Assembly: GCA_022836615.1 (NCBI GenBank)
Contig: MU405330.1
Coordinates: 1-64,000, forward strand
DNA length: 64,000 nt
Direction of reading: 5' to 3'
Origin: Annulohypoxylon bovei var. microspora
Taxonomy: Eukaryota > Ascomycota > Sordariomycetes > Xylariales > Hypoxylaceae
Below, in pieces: positions 44,424 through 55,704 of this stretch (positions within the stretch are counted from its first letter, which is position 1; every line of letters starts with the position of its first letter). The notes beneath the pieces are model-generated. The model was not told the origin of the DNA. It searched no databases and saw nothing but the letters and a program-made list of their open reading frames with translations. The translations under genes and the position numbers were made by a program.

Positions 44424-44991
44424 CTTGAGCGGTTTCTGCGAAGGACTAAGATTGAGATGAAGAGGAAATTCCAGAATCTGGCATATTTCCCTGGGGGTGT
44501 CGTAGAGAAACTGGGTCATTTGGAGATCCGATCTCGTAATCTAGCCGCCAAGCGATAAAGTTCAACAACTCCCCTTTTAAGCAAGATTTAGGCAGGCCAA
44601 GGGCGGCAGATGTGTGGGGAACCTCTCTCGGATGCTCTATTCGGAAGTCGAGATGATTGTCGGCTAATTGTCAATTCGCGGCCATTTTGCGTATATCTAC
44701 TCCATTGGCTAGGTATGTCGACATTCTTCTGTTGGGGGTCTGTTCCTTGAGTTTCGTCTACACGGCCGCCCAGAGAATTGGCATCGAATCTCGTAGATAC
44801 GAACTTACATAACCTAGCTTGTGACTGCGTGGTTTTAATTATAGGAATGAGTTCGGACGTGGGTTTGAATTAATTTGCATCACATTCGATGTAGCGAGGA
44901 CGCGATCAAACCAGATTGACGAGACGCGCACATCTTCGCCACCAACTTAACCATTCAAAGCATATCGTGTCGATATGGCATCGTCGGAAGC
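44424..44991. other. intergenic, no gene seen
   Basis: Promoter of the secreted hydrolase and 3' flank of the next minus-strand gene. No operator is recognised. Confidence 0.4.
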
Positions 44992-45608
44992 TCAGCGGTT
45001 CGTCATTACCCAGAAAATGATATAAGCCATGATACCGACCACGAAATGCCCTGCTAGGAATTGAGCCCATGTCAATATGCCTACGAGATAATCCATCCAG
45101 GTCGGGTCCCGAGCGTGGAACATGAGTTTCCGGTAGTAGTCGAAGCCCATCAGGTAGTAAACGTAAATCTGGAAGAACGTGCGCGTGGACAGAGGTATTG
45201 CTCTCTATCATCGGTGTATCATGTCAGCAACCAATTCATCTTAACTCTCGAGCTCGGCCTACGATGATATGATTATAGCGCGAGCTTTCTCGGGGCTTGG
45301 GCTTCCCCCCTGATGATCACGGTCTTACCACGCACCTCGAGGATGGTATACACATCATTGGCTATGATATCCGCCTCCCAGCCTTGCAAGTCGCAGTTTT
45401 TCTTAAAGGCCGCCTTCAGCTCTGGGACATCGGCTCGGTATAGCTCTATCCCGCGCCAGAGGAACGTATCGGACGCATCGGGATCGAGTCCCCGGTAGAA
45501 GAGATACGTCCGGATCCAGTCTCGGACGGCAGACGGCGACGCCTGTTTCCCCGGGCAGCTCTTGATTATCTCAGTGCGGGCTATCGGATATTGCACATCA
45601 TTTTCCAT
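44992..45608 (-). CDS. small protein with C-terminal membrane spans, unknown function
   Basis: Exons 45608-45336 and 45204-44992 join across a 131-bp intron (donor GTGCGT, acceptor GATAG) between codons to give 161 aa. Exon 1 is soluble and mixed alpha/beta (RDWIRTYLFYRGLDP, GWEADIIANDVYTILE). Exon 2 has a basic/aromatic stretch (TFFQIYVYYLMGFDYYRKLMF) and two close hydrophobic helices (MDYLVGILTWAQFLAGHFVV and GIMAYIIFWVM), ending in TNR. Reading straight through exon 1 would give a C-terminus without spans; the splice is chosen because exon 2 has clear coding character and phase fits. I do not know the family. Confidence 0.55.
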
Positions 45609-47165
45609 CTTAGTAGGCTGAGAAGTAATTGTAGAGCATTGATGTTTAGAATTAGTTAGGTAAGGTGCCTTAAGTGTCATAACTTAATAATGCAAAATGG
45701 AAAGAGTGTTGATAGCAAGGTCCTCTAAGCGCTATCAGTTCAACTACGGAAGATTTCATAAAATATTGTAACTGAAAAAAGTACAATTGATAAGATCCAG
45801 TTACAAGGCTTTGTTAGAATCGTAACGTACCTACCTAAACCATGTGCGGTCCTAGTTCTACCCCTTTTATTGCTGAATCCGGGGGCTTCACAAAGCGCTC
45901 TAAGAAAATGGTATTAACCTACCTATTGTCCCATAATTATTGTCAACTCGACAGTGGATCGATAGTTTCTAGAAGCAAGTTATAACACCAAAAACCTTTG
46001 CGATTGTCACTTTGGGTTATGAAATGACGGAGGGCCATAAATCTCTTCCAGTGGGATTATAACGTATGGCCTACATATAACTTCAGTATTTAATAATATC
46101 GTTTTAAATATCTAAGTTATAAGAGTCAACGAGTTCCCGTGGAAATGCAAAGGGTACGTATTAGTCGGACAATTAGGAGAAAAGGAGGGCCGATGTACCA
46201 CGAAATTTTAATAAATTCTATCGGGATATAAATGCGGGAGGTTGCACAAGTTTGGTTTCTTCCATGAATTGGAATTTTCCCAATCGTAAGAAGTAAAGTA
46301 GCTCGTCAGGGGTATAAGTTGATCTCATACGATCATCCCGAGAGGCTGCATACCATTTTCGACCGTGGAGTATGCACATGATGTATTTGAAAAGAGACAA
46401 CTTGCTGGGTTATACTAATAGTCTTTTTTTAATTCTTTTTTTTTTGCAAATGTTTACATAATAATTAAACTTCCCACCTTTTCAAAGCAGTATTATTAAT
46501 ATGCCCAAGTTCTTGATGGATAAATAGGTACCTACATAGAGTTGTGTTATGATAGCAGGGTTATTGGAGGGCTTCACTTCGGCCAAACATCGCGATGCAA
46601 ACTTCCCAAATCGAATGTTCTGAAGTTTATTTCAATGTCGGATATATAGGAAACTTTCTATTATTAGAATGCTATTTCTGGGGTTATATCTAGTTGGGAG
46701 GGAATAACACGTCGTTGGAGCCTCAAGTATGTACAATTTTGGAAGCTCACCCAGATCTGGATCAGGGGCAGCGCTCCTTCGCATCCTCACAATTTATCGA
46801 TGTAGAACACACAACCCTTGAGCATTCATAGTATTAATGGGAAGTAAAGATAAAAGTCCTGTAGGAAAATCTGGTTTTAATATACGAAAATCTAGGTACC
46901 TACCTGTTTTGGTTGGGAACACTACATGGCCGGCTCAGCTGCTATTGGCGACTCGGGATCTGATTAAATGAGGATTTTAATTCAAAAACGCCCCAGAGGA
47001 TGAGTGTTTCAACATCCGTCTTCCAGATCGAGTGTGCCCGTAGAAGTCATGTGAAGCTGTGCAGGTCGAAATGGAGCCCAAGACCTATATATCTAGTGGT
47101 CCAATGCGATTGACACCCGCGGAGCTTTTCAATCCATAGCTACTATCTTCGCTACTTTGCTCATA
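45609..47165. other. intergenic, no gene seen
   Basis: AT-rich. TACCTA-type motifs occur at 45828, 46528 and 46894, and a T-run at 46424-46444. No gene is supported. Confidence 0.5.
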
Positions 47166-48312
47166 ATGAGAGCGTCCATTCCTTATTTATTCGCCGCACT
47201 GGCTGCGAGCGTGAATGCGAAAGATGAAGGGACGTACGCAGTCCTACGGTTCAACAATGAAGCCGGTCAATTCTCTACCCAGGGGCAAATGGACCCCATT
47301 GTCAGTCCTGGAGTTAAGTCGGCGCACATGCATGGCATAATGGGAGGGAGCAACTTTAACCTCACCGTTACCGGGGACCAGCTCTTAAATTCTAATTGTA
47401 CCAACGCCAAGATCCTCAATGACAAGAGCAACTACTGGGTCCCTACTCTTTGGTTTCAATCTCCCGTCAACAGCACATTCAAGAAAGTTCCGCTATATTA
47501 TATGAATGCATACTATAAGTAGGGTCCATACTAGGCTCATCGTAATCATTTAGTTCTAACAGTAAATTAGGTTCGATGCCACTAACGATGAGATCAAGGC
47601 TTTCCCACCCGGTCTCAAGATCGTTAGCGGCAATGCCACAACGAGAACTCCGCCGGCAACGGGCGCCTTCCAGCTCGACCCAACAAAAGGAGAGATGCAG
47701 CCAGTCCAATGGACCTGCCCCACCCAAAACAATAACGTTGCCCGATACCCGGCTAATTCTGATGGAACTAAAGCGGGACTACCGGACCCCGGGAATCTCG
47801 GTAGTGGGGCCGGGTTTCCGGTAGTGAACTGCGATGGATATGCTTCGCCTTTGAGACAGGACATCAATCTGCCGTCTTGTTATAACCCTAAAGCCGGGCT
47901 AGATGATTACGAGAATAACATGGCGTGGCCGACTCCTATAAATGGTGGTAAAGCAGACTGTCCTAAAGGCTGGACACATGTTCCTCATTTATTCATCGAG
48001 GTCTACTACGATACGCTTCAGTTCCAAAATGACTGGGAAGTGGATGGCAATACCCAGCCGTTTGTGTTATCAAATGGCGACCGGACCGGATATAGCTCGC
48101 ATGCGGATTTCATTTCAGGATGGGATGAAAATACTCTTCAGACGATTATCGATGGATGCAATGCTGGATTCAACGGAATGGACAAGTGCCCAGATATACC
48201 AGGGGGTCTCAACACGGAGACATGCCAGATTCCTTCCGCATATCCCGGCCCAACTGACGAGTGGGTGAAACAGCTTCCGGGCGACAATCCTTTGTCTGGT
48301 TGGGGCGTGTAG
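47166..48312 (+). CDS. secreted DUF1996-domain protein
   Basis: Exons 47166-47518 and 47571-48312 (52-bp intron with donor GTAGGG and a CTAAC branch site) encode 364 aa. The signal peptide is MRASIPYLFAALAASVNA. The DUF1996 pattern follows: FNNEAGQFSTQGQMDPIVSPG, HMHGIMGGSNFN, LWFQSP, VQWTCP, NCDGYASPLRQDINLPSCY, CPKGWTHVPHLFIEVYYDT and FISGWDENTLQTIIDGC. These domains are secreted, His/Cys-rich and of unknown role, sometimes attached to wall-binding modules; none is attached here. Without the intron the frame ends at once, so the splice is secure. Confidence 0.9.
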
Positions 48313-48899
48313 TCACACGAGCGCACCCCCTATTCGCCTATTCGATTCAATACTGTAAATATTTAGCACCACTGGGCCCTTGCGTGTCAAGTATTTCATT
48401 CTTGTATATGATTACTTCTGGACTAGATAACAATAGAGACCGATTTTCTGTTTTGAGTTTGGCTATATTGAGCACATAACGTTGCAACTAGCCCTAGTAG
48501 TAGAAGACTACCTACTCGTTTTGGTCCAATAACGTCATAATATCCCTGAAGATGTTGAAGTGACAGCTAACCTTAGCGTTAGTAACTTGACGCTTAATTG
48601 ACTTCAAGACTTTTCACCGTCTTTTCGGTTCTTTGTGTCAATTTCTTTCAATTAGGTACAATAGATGGCTTTATTTATATCTATTTGTCTCTATAGAGGG
48701 CTAAAATCTAGTTTATATGCACAAATTAAGAAACAAGAGCTTTGTCATTCTTGAAAGACATTTGATATTGCACCTTATGCATCATGATATATAAGTTAAT
48801 GTGCGATGCTACTTGGGAAAGATGTTGGGTAGGCTCGCAAACATCTGTCCGACGCACTTAGTAATATTGCTAGAACTAGATATTTTGACGTTATCCAAA
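48313..48899. other. intergenic, no gene seen
   Basis: 587 bp between two plus-strand genes. An open frame runs in from 48801 ahead of the next gene but has no ATG until 48822. Confidence 0.4.
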
Positions 48900-49880
48900 A
48901 TGGCTACTACCCCTGAACTAAGTCCTCTCGGAAAGCGAAAGGCCGACGAAATTACTGCAGATGAAATTGAGGAAGGAGAGGCAACTGATATTGTAGGAGA
49001 ACCAGAATCCAAAAAGGTCAAGGTAGACCATATGGATGTTGTCGATGGACGCTGGAATATTGGCATGGAAATGCCCCAGGGTAAACCGCGGCCTAAGTTC
49101 ATAGGAGAATCGGAAGAAGACCGCGCATCAGGAGACGGTACAGTGGAAGACCCTAAGATTCTCTGGCTCGGAAAAATACCTCTTGATGCAGAAGTGAAAA
49201 GAGCCAACGAGGATATCGCCCGACGAGCTGCCCTCGACCTAGAGACAATAACTCATATTTATATTAGATGTGGAGCACAGTCCAGTAAGTTTGTCGACAG
49301 AGATGGCAAGAGAATTCTCATCTGGAATCCTGACAGCATAAACTTTCACCATCGGACAACGGCTGCGGATCCCCATATGTCTCTCGCCTTCGGCACTGAT
49401 GCGGATAATCTAGTCCTATATGGTTACATTAACGTCACAGTCGATGAAAATGGCAAGCCGACCGACTTCGCAGCATCGCGCAATGCCGATTACGTTGTCG
49501 ATGGGGACGATAGGATCTTTGAGCTTTTTCCATTTGAAGCGCAACAGCATGACTGCAGTCCTTACTGCCCGACGCATGGAAGCAACGAAGTGTTGGTCGA
49601 TTCCTGTGAATATGCACAACCCAGACGCTGCCCTCTCCATAATACGGAGAATCTTCTCGACCATTTTTGCCGTCGAACACGTTGGAGGTCAGAAATATTC
49701 GGTGATCATCATTGCCCCTGCTTTCACGATAAAGCTGGACTCCTTGATCACTATTGTCCTTGCCCCCATGATAAAAGGCGACTAACCTTAATGAACACGT
49801 CGCATCATTGTCCGCATAGGATCCCAAAGAATGCCAAACTCACTCATTATTGCCCATTTTATCCATTCCGAAGTACATAG
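48900..49880 (+). CDS. Cys/His-rich putative nuclear protein, unknown family
   Basis: A single exon, 326 aa from the ATG at 48900. An in-frame ATG at 48822 would add 26 residues of random character, so I prefer 48900. The N-terminus is acidic with two basic clusters (LGKRKADE and SKKVKVDH) that look like nuclear signals. A middle domain (about 70-220) includes TITHIYIRCGAQSSKF, ILIWNPDSINFHH and NLVLYGYINVTV. The last 90 residues are packed with CP, HC and DHxC motifs: HDCSPYCPTH, CPLHNTENLLDHFC, HHCPCFHDKAGLLDHYC, CPCPHDKRR and HHCPHR...HYCPFY. LLDH[F/Y]C and CPCxHDK repeat, which suggests a zinc-binding repeat. I recognise no named domain. Confidence 0.65.
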   Translation: MATTPELSPLGKRKADEITADEIEEGEATDIVGEPESKKVKVDHMDVVDGRWNIGMEMPQGKPRPKFIGESEEDRASGDGTVEDPKILWLGKIPLDAEVKRANEDIARRAALDLETITHIYIRCGAQSSKFVDRDGKRILIWNPDSINFHHRTTAADPHMSLAFGTDADNLVLYGYINVTVDENGKPTDFAASRNADYVVDGDDRIFELFPFEAQQHDCSPYCPTHGSNEVLVDSCEYAQPRRCPLHNTENLLDHFCRRTRWRSEIFGDHHCPCFHDKAGLLDHYCPCPHDKRRLTLMNTSHHCPHRIPKNAKLTHYCPFYPFRST

Positions 49881-50527
49881 GACCTGCTGGCAGGAGCATA
49901 TAATGAGTTTGGTTTGTAAGTTTGTGTTGTAATTGTGTTTGGCATATTCAGTTTATTGTTTAAAGTTGGGAAATAAATATTGAGAAAATAGAAAGTGTTA
50001 AATCGACTCATTTCCAACTCCTTTTCCTAACATTCATCGAGGATAATAAATAATACAGTTAATCAAACATAAGATGGCTTCTTACCAGTGAATAAAATTA
50101 TAATCCCTCAACGCATGTGCAATTCCCCCGCGCTCCTCCCCCCCCCCCCCCCCTTTTTTTTCTTTGACGGGATAGGAGAACTTATATTGTCTAACTTCTA
50201 GCGTGTTTCACTCACAAGAGAAAAGCACATAGGTAGTTATCCAAAAAGATAGCCGAAGTAATACGAATAAGCTTGTTGAGGATTGTCGAGTTTTAGATTG
50301 ATTGGAAAATTGCGAGTCGAAAAAAGTGAAGATAAGAGAGGTAGGTTAGGGGTGGAAATGCTTCGAGAACTAGACACTATTTGTACGTAGATAGTACCTT
50401 GTTAATACTGGCACTGAAGCTGGGCAATTGTATTAATTAAGCCGTAGTTCGATCACTGAACACCGAACCATCTAATATGACTCTCTACCTACCTTATGGG
50501 TATCGCTCGCTTTTATTTATTTTTAAA
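49881..50527. other. intergenic with C16T8 homopolymer tract
   Basis: Between two convergent genes. A run of 16 C followed by 8 T lies at 50138-50161. No gene is seen. Confidence 0.5.
50138..50161. repeat. poly-C/poly-T tract
   Basis: Sixteen C directly followed by eight T on the plus strand; a low-complexity tract with likely slippage. Confidence 0.9.
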
Positions 50528-51967
50528 TCAATCATCCCTTTCCCCAGGCTCTCTGTTGCGGACAGACCATACCTGCTTCACTACAATGCCATTGGGTGCC
50601 ACCGGCAATGATTGCGAGTGCACGCTATCCCTATTTCCTGTACTGATAACTGTCCGTATTCCCGTCTCCAAACCTAACCGGAGATCGGGCATTGTTTCTG
50701 AAAAGTCACTTTCGGCACCCTGTTCTAGCCCCGAGGATTTGGTGCTGCGTATCGATCTTCCGTCGTCTTCAGTCTTCCGTGATCGCTCGAGATCCATTCG
50801 GTTAAGCTCCGTCTCACTGCCATCCCCGACCTCGGTCCTCAATAAACTTTTATCTCGATTCGAAGTGTGGCGTGAGAAAGGATTGGTGCCACCGTATGTG
50901 TACTTCTGTGGAGTGATTGATGTTTTCTTCGCCGTTCGAAAGCGACGGGAAAACCGTCGGATTAGTGGTCCTAGGGCGATAAGGGATGAACAGATGAGAC
51001 CTGAGGCCGTCTCCGCCTCTCCCCAGGCGGCAACTGAGACGAGGTCATATGAAAAGTCTGCGGTTAGTTTTGCGAAGAAGACCATGCGACATATAGATAC
51101 GACGCAGGTGCTTTTAATTGTTAGAGATGTGCATGCATATCCAATAGAGAGATCAAGATACTCACAAGAAACCTAGGCCGAATACTGCAATCACAGCCCA
51201 TTTCCTCTCCCTTTTCAAGTTTAATCTCCACACGACAGGAATCGGAAGCAGGAGAATGATGATATCGGTTACGATATTGCCAATCGCGTTCATCCACCCC
51301 AGGAGGTTACTGTCCAAACATGTGCCTCCTCCTCCGCTGTGGTCCCAGTAACTGTAAATGGGGGTGCAAGAGAATATAAGGACAAACTCTTGCGCGATGA
51401 CCCAACCACCAACAAGAGCCATCGCGAAAAGGAAGAATAAGCGGTAGTGAGGGACCTCCTGGATCAACCGATAGTACTGAAAAAACAAGCTGAATTTAAC
51501 AAGCATTAAAGTCGTGGCGTAGGTAACGGTTAAGACATAAAACATCTATGACAGAGGAATTAGTACGTTGAGGCTCAACCGCGTTGAGGGCATTCATATT
51601 CTTACTTTCCAGAAGCCAATTAGTTCCTCTGCATCTCTTATGTCCCATATATGAGCCCCAAGTCCATATCTCGTGTGTAAACATTGCACCACGCCATTCG
51701 AGATCATACCCATCTATGGAAGATGGTTAGGAATAAGTTGGTCCAAGACACCGCATGTGTTATGAGGTAGCTTACCGTGCCAGCCATTGCGAAATAATCA
51801 TCGAGCCAAAACTGCCTTAAAACGAAACATCTGGTGTATAGCCGAAAACATACGGCCACGGTGGCGAAGGTCATACACAACACCACGGCCGTTATCGTTT
51901 CACCGGTGCGGTTGTCATGGGGAAGACTGTTGAACGTGGCGGCGTCTATGCCCCAAAAGTTGCTCAT
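50528..51967 (-). CDS. Pth11-like rhodopsin-domain integral membrane protein
   Basis: Exons 51967-51776, 51713-51606, 51545-51166 and 51110-50528 (introns 62, 60 and 55 bp) encode 420 aa. Rhodopsin-domain marks are the WLDDY motif after span 2 (about 54-58), GLGAHIWDI in the second exon, SYWDHSGGGGTCLD in the extracellular loop, DIIILLLPIPVVWRL, and GLGFFTCVVSICRMVF across the last junction. Seven spans; the C-terminal 140 residues are a polar tail rich in Ser, Arg and Glu. It is the second member of this family in the window but clearly a different subfamily from the gene at 11.7-13.1 kb, with other intron sites. The ligand and role are unknown; Pth11 itself senses surfaces. Confidence 0.9.
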
Positions 51968-54900
51968 ATTGGCTACTTATCCCCCGGCCCCGTTAGAACC
52001 GAGCCAAAGGTTCGAAATATTCAGTCGAATTGGTTTCCATAACAAAAGGTCGACCTTTAAAACATCGTACAATCTATTATTCGTCGACGCAGTCTACGCG
52101 AAAGAGAGGTGAGGGAAAGAAAATAGCAAGAGTCATTCATCCGTGCGCCGCCTGGGTTTTCTTTATTCTATGTGGAGTCTCGCTGTTCAAGTTCGACTTG
52201 CCTAGTAATAATGGTAGACGAATTATCGCCTCTTTACAGTCTAGCTCTGAGATAACCCGTGAAGCTAGTGCGATTAGAGGAGAATGCGGAAATATAAGAA
52301 ACGGCATACATAACAGAATCTACGACCCGAACTTCCAATATGGAATCCCATGCGACCGGAGCCGATGCCCTGGGTACCGTTATGGGGGCAACTCCATGGT
52401 CACGACAAACGGTTAAAGACAGAATTTGGCGGGGGAAGGTAACTTGGCGGTCCAGCGCTGCAGGTTCAAGGTACAGTCACAAACCAAGCTATGCCGCTTA
52501 CAGGTCTCCGCCGACCGATCTTTGGTCACTTTGATTGAGGCTATCCGCATCCAGGTTTAGCTTCATCCGTAGCAGTTTCGAACCTTGGGGTTGGTTTCTA
52601 GTCTGCTTACGCGAACCCGCCATTAGACACGCTCTTTACGACCTTGCAGTATTGATGCCAGGTCAGAGTGATTACAACGGCGACCCTATTCTTATTCGCG
52701 TCTTCACTATAACCATTGGGTATACGGAGAGACACAGCGTACTATGTAATAGTAAGTAAGCAAGATGCTTACGCACGCAGTTGCATATTCCAACCCATAG
52801 CGGATTATGTTTACTAGATTAGATTTTTTTCCCCAGGTGCCCGTAACACCGGGAGTTACGTCGTGTAGGTAATATGCTTTGACATATCACGAAACATTTA
52901 TCGTCACCCGCAGAAGTGCAATTCAAAGATTGCTTATTGGCCCTTGAAAAAGTACCTGGTTGTCAGGGGTTGGAAATTCTTCTACATAGAATGGGGAAGC
53001 GGAGAATGCAGTAGTTAAGGGGCAAAGGGGACATTGCGGGAACAGTTTCCATGACTTTAACAATCTCTTATACTGTACTTGCCCTTGAATTCTGATACAA
53101 GTATAATTTACCTGCTAAGCTTTTTATCCGACCGCTTTTGAGATGACTTTCCACGTCAGAATGGCGTCAAAATAAATGGAGCATGTGCTAATGCCACTGT
53201 ATTAGACTGTGTGTTAATCTATCCCATCATTACCTAATTAGCCTCGACCGCTATTTAAAATACGTGTAAGTTACTTAGATAGGTACTCAAAGGGATAATT
53301 TAGACCACAGTGCAATATAGTAAGATTAGCACATGCCCGCACATGCTTCATTTATTTTGACGCCATTCTGCACGTGTAGATGAAGAATCGCTTGCATGAT
53401 ATTATCTTAATAGTAACTACTTGACAATCTTAGTGGCTAGGTCTTTATGTAGGTTCGAGATGTTTGAACCAAAGGCGATGGATAAACGGTTCTTGGGGCG
53501 GGTTTGTGCTTGGATCGCTGATAGTGGAGATGGGGGACTTCGTCAGCTCGTCTTAGCGAGGTTATCCATGTCTCTCCGCCTAAATCTGCAGAGATCTTCA
53601 CAGGTTCAAAACGACGATAGACGAACTACTGCGTATTCATTTCCACCCCAGCCCTATGCATGGATTTCTAGAAATATGTACAAATTATATAACCCCGAAT
53701 GGTCCTAAACTGACGATAATATTGACAGGGTCTAATATTCTTATCTCCTTCATTCAGCTCAGTTTTTCGGTAGACAGATAAGGTACCTGAACAGCTCGAG
53801 ATCGAGCATCGTCTGATCATTTTGGTGTTATGGAGTCGTCCCCATTGCCTTCCAACTAAGGAGACCTTATCGGCCGTAACTGACTCGGGAGCGGAAAAGA
53901 AGTTTCACCCAAAAAAGAATTTCCAACTCTATTACATAGTAAAGAGGGGATTGATTCACGTCACGCGACATCTGAAGCCGGTAAAAAGACACAGCACGTT
54001 GTTACGGTCGCATCCAACTTGCCGGTACTTATTTGCCAGCCTATTTACCGCATTTTCCCTATTGGTGCTGACCCCGGATCAACATATTTACACACCCTTC
54101 TTTTCTTCCTTTTCCTTCTTTTTTCTTCAATAATAAGTTTATTCTATTATTATCATGACTCAAGAAGCCTATGAAACTTTATCGGATTCTTTATCCCGAG
54201 CATTAATAAAACAACGTTTTCTAGATTGTTCAGAGAGACGCTTTATATTGTTGACAGGGCTCTGTGTCGACTAACCGCCCTGAAGTTATGCTAAGTTTTG
54301 TCTAGTATATAAGAATGCGAACAAAAGTCCGCTCAAAATCGTCAGCCAAGCAAACGTACCTACGAATTTCCGCTGGTGAATTCGGCTCCTGAAGCACTCA
54401 AGGCTCGCTAATCTAGTATTGGCAATTTGATGGAACTCCAAGTCGCATCAACCACCGCCATGTCTTCTACTCCGCGATGATAGCTTACTACTCTTATACA
54501 CCCCATCCCAAATTATCCAGCTATTCACATCATCTTCCACATTTCAACTATCTAAGGGACTGTCGAGATATGTCTATTACATATGCTTATTCCTCCCAAT
54601 TGGCCCTCATAATATTACTCGAATCATATTCTCCATGCTATTCATCCCCATCTCTAGCAATACTACCCATCTAATCGGGCCATCATCAAATTCCGTCACC
54701 ATTCAACTCTAGCTTCGTCACCCATGATTATTCCTAACCTCTCTCTAGTTCTCTTCATTCTTCTCTCCTTTCTTCCCCGTGTCTTGCATGTGCTATTTTC
54801 TTGTATGAATATAGTAACACCATCTCAGACGGTTGATGTTTGCCTAAGATCCATCTACCACACCATTTGTGTACATCTCCGGGGATCCGTTTCGTAGGTA

Positions 54901-55704
54901 CACAATTCTTCGACCGGAACTTAAGACCATTGACAAGAGCAACACTATCTTCGAGACATTTGATTTCCATTCTACTGTTTTCTTCCGAGGACTTCCGTTC
55001 CACATATGCCTACCACGCATCACTTCCCTGGGGCTTCGTGGCTTATCCAACTTGCAGATTCGGCTTTCTATGGTAATTCCGCTTTAGGATCCCCCTTTTT
55101 ATTACATAATTATCTAGTAGATGCATCATAATACCTTCAAAGTTCTCACATCGACCGAGAACAATGAATATAACTCGCTGATTAAATATCACGTAGTTTT
55201 GTGTTGGGAAGCCTCACGTGCTGCTACGAGATATTCGTAGGCGGGTTACTGTGTATCTACTTTTCGGTTAGTCATCTCAAGTCTTATCAAGTGAACCAAC
55301 AGATGGAGTCCCAATGAGCATATGCCAATCTTCAAAACAACCCTCCGCGTATTAAACTAGAAAGTCTCAGTTAAGTGTCAAATTTCCCGACAAGTTACTA
55401 GTAAATCCATTGATTAACTAGTTAGGTACCTACCTACTTAGTTCTAGTGCAAGTTCGAGCCCCAGATTCACTTCAGACCAATTCCCTGGGCTCGCTTTCT
55501 AGCCCCCGTTGCTGGTCCTCTCCGCCTCTCAAAGACATTGGACGCAATCCGATAGGAGACAATTGTGAAAACTGATAGGCAAAGGAATTAGCGCAACTAG
55601 TAAGCTAAATGTGAATTTTATTTTACTAGGTAGTGATAGCTCGATGATACAGAGGTAAAGCGAAGTCTAGATAGAAGAGAAAAGGAAAATGAGGAAACAG
55701 CCCA
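51968..55704. other. 3.7-kb gene-free stretch with one inverted-repeat element
   Basis: The longest run without a gene apart from the window start and 5.5-8.5 kb. None of its open frames (52030-52416, 53421-53708, 53822-54133) carries a domain. The one structured part is the inverted repeat at 53151-53378. The 5' part is the promoter of the rhodopsin-domain gene. Confidence 0.55.
53151..53378. mobile_element. short inverted-repeat element (MITE-like)
   Basis: The left arm (53151-53192) reads CACGTCAGAATGGCGTCAAA and on through AATAAATGGAGCATGTGCTAAT. The right arm (53325-53376), read on the minus strand, has the same blocks with a 9-base insertion (GCATGTGCgggcatGTGCTAAT). Arms are about 45-50 bp, separated by about 130 bp that hold no coding frame. 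No clean target duplication is seen; AGATGA occurs on both sides but at unequal distances. It may be a MITE or a decayed terminal-repeat transposon. Confidence 0.6.

Noticed and set aside
48801..48899. Upstream extension of the Cys/His-rich protein
   Set aside because: No ATG at the frame start (begins with GTG); the only upstream ATG (48822) adds residues without coding character.
53579..53591. TAAATCTGCAG similar to the 2960-3672 transposon motif
   Set aside because: An 11-base match alone, with no inverted arm or flanking similarity.
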